In this document: piece by piece, positions 5,535 through 10,705 of the stretch
How positions within the stretch are numbered: the first letter of the stretch is position 1
How the letters are laid out: the number at the start of each line of letters is the position of its first letter
DNA from: Peptostreptococcaceae bacterium
Lineage (GTDB): Bacteria > Bacillota > Clostridia > Peptostreptococcales > Peptostreptococcaceae
Length of the DNA: 10,705 nt
Assembly (NCBI GenBank): GCA_029983575.1
Contig: JASBZE010000061.1
Location: forward strand, 1-10,705
Direction: 5' to 3'
Notes under the pieces: generated by a model
What the model was told of the DNA's origin: nothing
Seen by the model: the letters and a program-made list of their open reading frames with translations, nothing else
The model's database searches: none
Position numbers and translations under genes: made by a program

Positions 5535-6533
5535 ATGGGAAATTACGATTACGCTCAAGGCGTCGTTATGGCAAGAGTATATGAGAAAAAACTCTTGGAT
5601 AGAGCTAAACTTGAAAGGCTTATCGATGCAAAAGACGCTCAAGAGGCTTTTAATATATTGATGGAAAGTGAATATGCAAAAAGTGCTGATGGTGTAATTG
5701 GTCCTCAAGAGTATGAGATCCTTTTAAAAAATGAGACTTCAAGACTTTTTAAGCAGGGGTCTGAAATGTTAAATGACAAGAGGATTTTGGAAATACTATC
5801 CCTAAAATACGATTACCACAATTTAAAGACGATGCTTAAATCAAGGGCGGCGAATAAAGATTTATCAGAACTCTTTATTCATTCCTCTGATACTGATCCA
5901 GTCAAGATAAAACATCAGCTGGACAGTCAAAATTACAGCTCTATTAGATCGGAGTTTAAGAAGGCTTTGGAGGAGGCAGAGAAAAAATACTCAGAAACAT
6001 CAAATCCACAGATGATCGATATAATTGTAGATAAGATATATTTTGAGCATCTATTATCCATTGCTAAGTCTTTAGACATTGATATGTTTACTGATTATGT
6101 AAAGGGAATAATCGATTTTTATAATATATCTGCTATGCTCAGGTCAAATAAGATGGGAGCTCCTTCGAGTTTTTTAGATGAAATTATAGTTGAAGGTGGA
6201 GATATATCAAAAAACAAGATCATCCTTTTAAGTAGGGAGGATTTTGAGAGGGTCGTTCAAGAGGTAAGGTCTGAAAAAATAGGTAGTAGTATTCTTAAGT
6301 ACCTTGACGATTACAAGGAGATGGGACTTAAGGTAATAGATAGTGCTAAAGAGGATTATTTAAATAGGTTAAATCAAGATTCAAGGTTTGTAACCTTTGG
6401 ACCGGAGCCTATATTTGCGTATTTGCTTGCCAAGGAAAAAGAAATTGCCATTGTAAGGATGATAATGGTAGGCAAGATGAATAATATTTCACCGGCAAAA
6501 TTAAGAGAGAGGCTAGGTGATAAGCTTGTATAA
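5535..6533 (+). CDS. ntpC: V-type ATPase subunit C (d in eukaryotes), rotor socket
   Basis: This 332-residue helical protein sits on the K ring and receives the D-F central shaft, linking head rotation to ring rotation. Family hallmarks are the opening NYDYAQGVVMARVYEKKLL with a nearby aromatic-rich start, the motif YDYHNLKTMLKSRA at about 94-107, three repeated helical bundles, and a C-terminal segment AYLLAKEKEIAIVRMIMVGK. No membrane helix is present, as expected for this peripheral subunit. Length is normal. GGGGG at 5524-5528 lies 6 nt before the ATG. The 3' end overlaps the start of the next gene by 8 nt (TTG start) or 17 nt (GTG start). Confidence 0.95.
   Translation: MGNYDYAQGVVMARVYEKKLLDRAKLERLIDAKDAQEAFNILMESEYAKSADGVIGPQEYEILLKNETSRLFKQGSEMLNDKRILEILSLKYDYHNLKTMLKSRAANKDLSELFIHSSDTDPVKIKHQLDSQNYSSIRSEFKKALEEAEKKYSETSNPQMIDIIVDKIYFEHLLSIAKSLDIDMFTDYVKGIIDFYNISAMLRSNKMGAPSSFLDEIIVEGGDISKNKIILLSREDFERVVQEVRSEKIGSSILKYLDDYKEMGLKVIDSAKEDYLNRLNQDSRFVTFGPEPIFAYLLAKEKEIAIVRMIMVGKMNNISPAKLRERLGDKLV
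6515..6521 (+). promoter_or_regulatory. Ribosome binding site supporting a TTG start for subunit F
   Basis: AGGTGAT matches the complement of the far 3' end of 16S rRNA (ATCACCT) and lies 4 nt before TTG 6526. Because this pairing uses bases beyond the usual GGAGG core, the short gap is acceptable. The rival GTG at 6517 lies inside this site and would have to use GAGAGG (6507-6512), 4 nt away. Confidence 0.5.
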
Positions 6534-6855
6534 AAAGATTGCGGTGGTTGGTGACAAGGACTCTATCCTTGCTTTTCAATCCATTGGTATAGATGTGTTT
6601 CCTGTTTTTACGCCAATACAGGCGAGAAATACTGTAGATGAACTTGCCAAAGAGGAATATGGTGTAATATTTATTACTGAGCAGGTGGCTGACGAAATTA
6701 GGGAGACCATTGATAGATATAAAAAGAGCATTCTACCAGCAATTATACTCATACCTTCAAACCAAGGAACCCTTGGAATTGGAATGGATGAGATAAACAA
6801 GAATGTTGAGAAGGCTGTAGGAAGTAATATATTTGGACAGCCTGAGAAAAGTTAA
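6526..6855 (+). CDS. ntpG: V-type ATPase central-stalk subunit F (NtpG in E. hirae naming)
   Basis: This small Rossmann-like protein of 109 residues binds subunit D in the central shaft. Motifs are KIAVVGDKDSILAFQSIGIDVFPV at the start, EYGVIFITEQVADEI in the middle and ILIPSNQGTLGIGMDEINKNVEKAVGSNIF near the end, all family hallmarks. The TTG at 6526 gives MYKKIAVVGDKDS, close to the usual short lead-in before VVGDKDS, and has AGGTGAT upstream. A GTG at 6517 would add three residues (ISL) and is the alternative; no ATG is available nearby. Both starts overlap the end of ntpC, implying coupling. The stop codon overlaps the AAGGAGG site of ntpA. The name is confusing: it is subunit F in general use and NtpG in Enterococcus. 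Confidence 0.93.
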   Translation: MYKKIAVVGDKDSILAFQSIGIDVFPVFTPIQARNTVDELAKEEYGVIFITEQVADEIRETIDRYKKSILPAIILIPSNQGTLGIGMDEINKNVEKAVGSNIFGQPEKS

Positions 6856-6866
6856 GGAGGGCGTAT

Positions 6867-8642
6867 ATGAGAGAAGGAAGAATAATAAAAGTCTCAGGTC
6901 CGCTTGTAGTAGCAGAAGGAATGGAAGATGCCAACCTCTACGACGTTGTAAAGGTTGGTAAGGATAGATTAATTGGCGAGATTATAGAAATGAGAGACGA
7001 TAAGGCCTCAGTACAGGTATATGAGGAGACTGCGGGAATTGGTCCCGGAGAACCGGTTGTCTCTACAGGGGAGCCACTAAGTGTTGAACTTGGACCGGGA
7101 CTTATAGAAAATATGTTTGACGGTATCCAAAGACCGCTTGAAAAATTTAGAGAAGTCGCGGGGGATTTTTTGACTAAAGGTGTTGAAGTCCCTCCATTAG
7201 ACAGAGATAAATCATGGGTATTCGTAAAGACAGCAAACGTGGGAGATAAGGTATCCCAAGGCGATGAGCTAGGGTATGTCGACGAGACTACAATAGTTAA
7301 GCATAAGATAATGGTTCCAGTTGGAATTGAAGGAGAGATAAAAGAAATAAGGGAAGGGCAGTTCAAAGTAGATGAAGAGGTAGCGGTAATTGTTACTGAA
7401 GATGGCAAAGAACACAGCATATCCCTTATGCAAAAATGGCCGGTAAGACGTCCAAGACCAATACATGAAAAGGTGGATCCAAGAGTTCCACTAGTAACTG
7501 GTCAGAGGGTAGTAGATACATTTTTCCCTGTTACAAAGGGAGGAACTGCATGCGTACCTGGACCTTTTGGATCAGGAAAGACAGTTGTTCAGCATCAGCT
7601 TGCTAAATGGGCAGATGCTCAAATAGTTATTTACGTAGGTTGTGGAGAGCGTGGAAATGAGATGACAGACGTTCTTAACGAGTTTCCGGAGTTGGAAGAC
7701 CCGATATCTGGAGAGCCTCTTATGAAGAGGACTGTTCTCATAGCCAATACTTCTAATATGCCGGTTGCTGCGAGGGAGGCCTCAATCTACACAGGTATTA
7801 CAATAGCTGAGTATTTTAGGGATATGGGATATTCTGTAGCTGTAATGGCGGATTCAACATCCAGATGGGCAGAGGCTCTAAGGGAGATGTCCGGTAGACT
7901 TGAGGAGATGCCTGGTGACGAGGGTTATCCAGCTTACCTAGCATCAAGGGCTGCGGAGTTTTATGAGAGAGCCGGTAAGGTAATCTGTAATGGAAAGGAC
8001 AAACGAGAGGGTGCGCTTACTATAATAGGTGCCGTTTCACCTCCAGGCGGAGATATTTCAGAACCTGTTTCTCAGGCAACTCTTAGAATAGTTAAGGTAT
8101 TTTGGAGCTTAAATGCCAACCTCGCCTATAGAAGACACTTCCCTGCGATATCTTGGCTTGATTCATACTCACTTTATCAACCAGCTGTCGACGAATGGAT
8201 GGGGGCAAATGTAAGTGGTAGATTTCCAAAAAATAGGGCAGAAGCTATGGAACTTCTACAAGAGGAAAGCTCATTACAAGAGATTGTTAGGCTAGTAGGT
8301 AAGGATACACTTTCTGAAAAAGACCAGCTGAAATTAGAAATAGCTAAGTCAATAAGGGAGGACTATCTACAACAAAATGCGTTCCAAGAAGTAGATACAT
8401 ATACTTCTCTAAAAAAACAAGATATAATGTTAGAATTAGTTCTCAAGTTTTATAGAGAAGCTCAAAGAGGATTAAATGAAGGAGTTTATTTAAGCGAGTT
8501 AGAAAATCTAGACGTCAGGGAAAAGATAGCGAGAGCAAAGTACGTATCAGAGGAAGAGCTCGATAAAATTGAAGAAATATCAGATGAAATAAGTTCAGTA
8601 ATAGATGAGTTAATCAATAGAGGAGGCGGATCTGATGATTAA
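6867..8642 (+). CDS. ntpA: V-type ATPase catalytic subunit A
   Basis: This 591-residue catalytic subunit hydrolyses ATP in the alternating A3B3 head. Residues 1-70 form the N-terminal beta barrel, and about 115-190 the non-homologous bulge found in A/V-type but not F-type subunits. The nucleotide domain has the P-loop GPFGSGKT at 232-239 with K238, then GCGERGNEM with catalytic E261 and R262, and MADSTSRWAEALREMSGRL around 326-344. These numbers equal those of E. hirae NtpA. The C-terminal helical domain is complete. No intein interrupts the P-loop region, a site where some V-ATPase A genes carry one. AAGGAGG at 6854-6860 is 6 nt before the ATG. The 3' end overlaps ntpB by 8 nt, suiting equal synthesis of A and B. 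Confidence 0.98.
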   Translation: MREGRIIKVSGPLVVAEGMEDANLYDVVKVGKDRLIGEIIEMRDDKASVQVYEETAGIGPGEPVVSTGEPLSVELGPGLIENMFDGIQRPLEKFREVAGDFLTKGVEVPPLDRDKSWVFVKTANVGDKVSQGDELGYVDETTIVKHKIMVPVGIEGEIKEIREGQFKVDEEVAVIVTEDGKEHSISLMQKWPVRRPRPIHEKVDPRVPLVTGQRVVDTFFPVTKGGTACVPGPFGSGKTVVQHQLAKWADAQIVIYVGCGERGNEMTDVLNEFPELEDPISGEPLMKRTVLIANTSNMPVAAREASIYTGITIAEYFRDMGYSVAVMADSTSRWAEALREMSGRLEEMPGDEGYPAYLASRAAEFYERAGKVICNGKDKREGALTIIGAVSPPGGDISEPVSQATLRIVKVFWSLNANLAYRRHFPAISWLDSYSLYQPAVDEWMGANVSGRFPKNRAEAMELLQEESSLQEIVRLVGKDTLSEKDQLKLEIAKSIREDYLQQNAFQEVDTYTSLKKQDIMLELVLKFYREAQRGLNEGVYLSELENLDVREKIARAKYVSEEELDKIEEISDEISSVIDELINRGGGSDD

Positions 8643-10005
8643 AGAGTATAAAACTATAAGAGAGATTGTTGGTCCCCTACTCATAGTCGATGGAGTTGAG
8701 GGAGTTAAGTTTGAGGAACTAGTAGAAATTAAACTCCAAAATGGTGAGACAAGAAGAGGTCGTGTGCTAGAGATAAAGGGAGACCGTGCAATGGTTCAGC
8801 TTTTTGAAGGTTCAGCCGGAATCAACCTAAAGGAATCAAAGGTAAGATTTTTAGGTAGACCTCTTACTCTAGGGGTATCAGAGGATATGATCGGAAGGGT
8901 ATTCGATGGAATGGGAAACCCAAAAGATGGAGGACCGGAACTTATACCTGAAGCGAAGTTAGACATAAATGGTATAGCTATAAATCCAGTAGCAAGGGAC
9001 TACCCATCCGAATTTATCCAGACGGGCGTATCTGCCATAGATGGGCTAAATACCCTTGTAAGGGGGCAGAAGCTGCCGATATTCTCTGCATCAGGACTTC
9101 CTCATGCTGACTTGGCGGCTCAGATTGCAAGACAGGCTAAGGTTCTGGGAGATGACGAAAAATTCGCAGTTGTTTTCTCAGCCATAGGTATAACTTTTGA
9201 AGAAGCGCAGTTCTTTATAGATGACTTCAAAAAAACAGGTGCTATCGACAGGGCGGTTTTATTTATGAACCTAGCTAATGACCCTGCCATAGAGCGTATA
9301 TCAACACCTCGTATGGCACTTACGGCAGCTGAATACCTAGCTTTTGAAAAGGGAATGCACGTACTTGTAATTATGACGGATATAACAAACTACTGCGAGG
9401 CGCTTAGGGAAATATCTGCTGCAAGGCGTGAGGTTCCAGGAAGAAGAGGATATCCGGGGTATCTATATACAGACCTAAGCACTCTTTATGAGAGAGCGGG
9501 TAAAATAAAGGGTAGGCCGGGATCTATAACTCAGATACCGATACTTACAATGCCTGAGGAAGATAAGACCCATCCAATTCCAGACTTAACTGGATATATA
9601 ACAGAGGGTCAGATAATTCTATCTAGGGAATTATATAAGAGGAATATGAAACCTCCTATCGACGTTTTGCCGTCTCTTTCAAGACTTAAAGACAAGGGAA
9701 TAGGTGAGGGCAAGACTAGGGAGGACCATGCAGATACTATGAACCAATTGTTCGCTGCCTATGCGTCAGGAAAAGAGGCTAAGGAGCTTCAAATAATCTT
9801 GGGAGAATCTGCGTTATCTGAATCAGACAAGGCCTTTGCTAAATTTGCGGATGAATTTGAAAAGGTGTATGTAAGCCAAGGATATAACTCAAACAGGACT
9901 ATAATAGATACTTTGACAATAGGTTGGGATTTACTAAAAATTCTACCTAGAGGAGAACTAAAGAGGATAAAGGACAACCTAATCGAGAAATACCTGGATA
10001 ACTAA
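8635..10005 (+). CDS. ntpB: V-type ATPase regulatory/nucleotide-site subunit B
   Basis: This 456-residue subunit alternates with A in the head. It lacks a Walker A lysine motif, having SASGLPHADLAAQI at the equivalent place, which is normal for B. R350 in LPSLSRLKDKG is the arginine finger contributed to the catalytic site on A and has the same number as in E. hirae NtpB. Other family blocks are GRVFDGMGNPKDGGP, IQTGVSAIDGLNTLVRGQKL and EALREISAARREVPGRRGYP. Length is normal. AGGAGG at 8621-8626, inside the end of ntpA, lies 8 nt before ATG 8635, and the two frames overlap by 8 nt. Confidence 0.98.
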   Translation: MIKEYKTIREIVGPLLIVDGVEGVKFEELVEIKLQNGETRRGRVLEIKGDRAMVQLFEGSAGINLKESKVRFLGRPLTLGVSEDMIGRVFDGMGNPKDGGPELIPEAKLDINGIAINPVARDYPSEFIQTGVSAIDGLNTLVRGQKLPIFSASGLPHADLAAQIARQAKVLGDDEKFAVVFSAIGITFEEAQFFIDDFKKTGAIDRAVLFMNLANDPAIERISTPRMALTAAEYLAFEKGMHVLVIMTDITNYCEALREISAARREVPGRRGYPGYLYTDLSTLYERAGKIKGRPGSITQIPILTMPEEDKTHPIPDLTGYITEGQIILSRELYKRNMKPPIDVLPSLSRLKDKGIGEGKTREDHADTMNQLFAAYASGKEAKELQIILGESALSESDKAFAKFADEFEKVYVSQGYNSNRTIIDTLTIGWDLLKILPRGELKRIKDNLIEKYLDN

Positions 10006-10020
10006 TCAGGGGGTGATGAG

Positions 10021-10656
10021 ATGGCAAGACTAAATGTAAATCCTACTAGGATGGAACTTACAAGGCTTAGGGCTAGACTCGTGACCTCCAAAAGAGGGCA
10101 TAAACTCTTGAAAGATAAGCAAGATGAGTTGATGAGACAATTTATAGCTATGATCAAGGAGAACAAGAGACTGAGAGAAGAAGTTGAGCTTAAACTAACG
10201 GATTCTTTCGAGGACTTTCTATTGGCTAGAAGCTCAAATTCATCACAAATGCTTGATGAGGCCCTGGCAATACCAAAGGAAAAAATAGGACTTGACGTTG
10301 AGACAAGAAACTTGATGAGCGTCAACGTGCCTGTTATGAATTTTGAGAGAGAAGAAGGCAAGGACGAATCGGGTATTTACCCATATGGATTCGCCATGAC
10401 CTCAGTTGAGCTAGATGAGGCTGTCAGAAAACTTTATTCAATACTGCCGGAACTACTTAAGCTTGCAGAAATAGAAAAAGCATGCCAACTTATGGCAGAT
10501 GATATAGAGAGCACTAGAAGAAGGGTAAATGCCCTTGAGTACAGAACTATACCTCAGCTTGAAGAGACCATCACTTATATTAGGATGAAGCTTGAAGAGG
10601 GAGAAAGGGCTGCTATAACAAGATTGATGAAGGTAAAAGACATTATTTCAAAATAG
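10021..10656 (+). CDS. ntpD: V-type ATPase central-axle subunit D
   Basis: This 211-residue protein is the rotating axle inside A3B3. Family hallmarks are NVNPTRMELTRLRARL and RGHKLLKDKQDELMRQF at 5-41 in the N-terminal long helix, and the C-terminal helix with ESTRRRVNALEYRTIPQLEETI at about 161-182. Between them lies the short globular part that contacts subunit F. The C-terminus is complete and slightly shorter than some homologues. AGGGGGTGAT at 10008-10017 precedes ATG 10021, 15 nt after the ntpB stop. It is the last ATPase gene seen; E. hirae has additional genes (ntpH, ntpJ) after ntpD, which cannot be judged because only 49 nt remain. Confidence 0.96.
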   Translation: MARLNVNPTRMELTRLRARLVTSKRGHKLLKDKQDELMRQFIAMIKENKRLREEVELKLTDSFEDFLLARSSNSSQMLDEALAIPKEKIGLDVETRNLMSVNVPVMNFEREEGKDESGIYPYGFAMTSVELDEAVRKLYSILPELLKLAEIEKACQLMADDIESTRRRVNALEYRTIPQLEETITYIRMKLEEGERAAITRLMKVKDIISK

Positions 10657-10682
10657 GAGTAATTGAGTAAAGCTGCAACTTG

Positions 10683-10705
10683 AAAATTAGTTATGTAAAT
10701 TTTTT
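10683..10705 (+). terminator. Possible weak terminator after ntpD, cut by window end
   Basis: AAAATT (10683-10688) can pair with AATTTT (10698-10703) around a 9-nt loop, followed by at least two more T at the window edge. The stem is AT-only and short, so it may simply reflect base composition. The continuation beyond 10705 would decide. Confidence 0.2.

Noticed and set aside
6938..7420. 160-codon minus-strand ORF opposite ntpA
   Set aside because: It is antisense to a strongly conserved catalytic gene, has Ser/Pro/Thr-rich shadow composition and no recognisable domain.
7557..7590. Intein at the P-loop of subunit A, as in some V-ATPase genes
   Set aside because: The P-loop region reads straight through and the protein is of normal length (591 residues).

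Overview
The window comes from a low-GC Gram-positive anaerobe, probably Clostridia or Tissierellia (Peptoniphilaceae-like anaerobic cocci would fit). The reasons are AT-rich spacers, strong AGGAGG-type ribosome binding sites, heavy use of AGA/AGG and ATA codons, an L,D-transpeptidase of Gram-positive architecture, and a bacterial V-type ATPase operon in the Enterococcus hirae ntp order. The lineage is inferred from sequence style and was not tested by a search. All genes lie on the + strand.

Bases 1-313 hold no gene. They contain a good sigma-A-type promoter (about 32-60) and a tandem array built on a 20-bp period (about 81-240), with a 40-bp higher-order unit repeated almost perfectly. Next is a membrane-anchored YkuD-type L,D-transpeptidase (314-1738) that would crosslink peptidoglycan. 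Bases 1739-2090 carry two AT-rich inverted repeats, a convincing intrinsic terminator (1824-1871), a likely V-ATPase promoter region with a perfect 12-bp palindrome, and a strong RBS.

Bases 2091-10656 are one V-type ATPase operon in the order ntpF-I-K-E-C-G-A-B-D. These are the peripheral-stalk subunit G/H, membrane subunit a, rotor ring K, stalk E, central-stalk socket C/d, central-stalk F, catalytic A, nucleotide-binding B and central axle D. Spacing is tight: junctions are abutting, overlapping or up to 15 nt. The exception is a 120-nt gap after ntpK, which holds two perfect stem-loops and a possible 14-codon ORF. A and B form the hexameric motor head, D/G(F)/C the rotor shaft, E/F(G/H) the peripheral stalks, and I with the K ring the ion channel.

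K carries L61, T64, Q65, Y68, Q110 and E139, the same residues at the same numbers as the Na+ site of E. hirae NtpK. A (K238, E261, R262) and B (R350) also match the E. hirae catalytic residues by number. The most economical reading is a Na+-coupled V-ATPase. No further V-ATPase gene is visible before the window ends 49 nt after ntpD.

Most of the window is well-known biology, and I see no wholly new system. The points worth a second look are non-coding: the 20-bp repeat array ahead of the transpeptidase, the structured ntpK-ntpE gap with its mini-ORF, and the palindrome in the ATPase promoter region. The resemblance between the two peripheral-stalk subunits is also worth checking.
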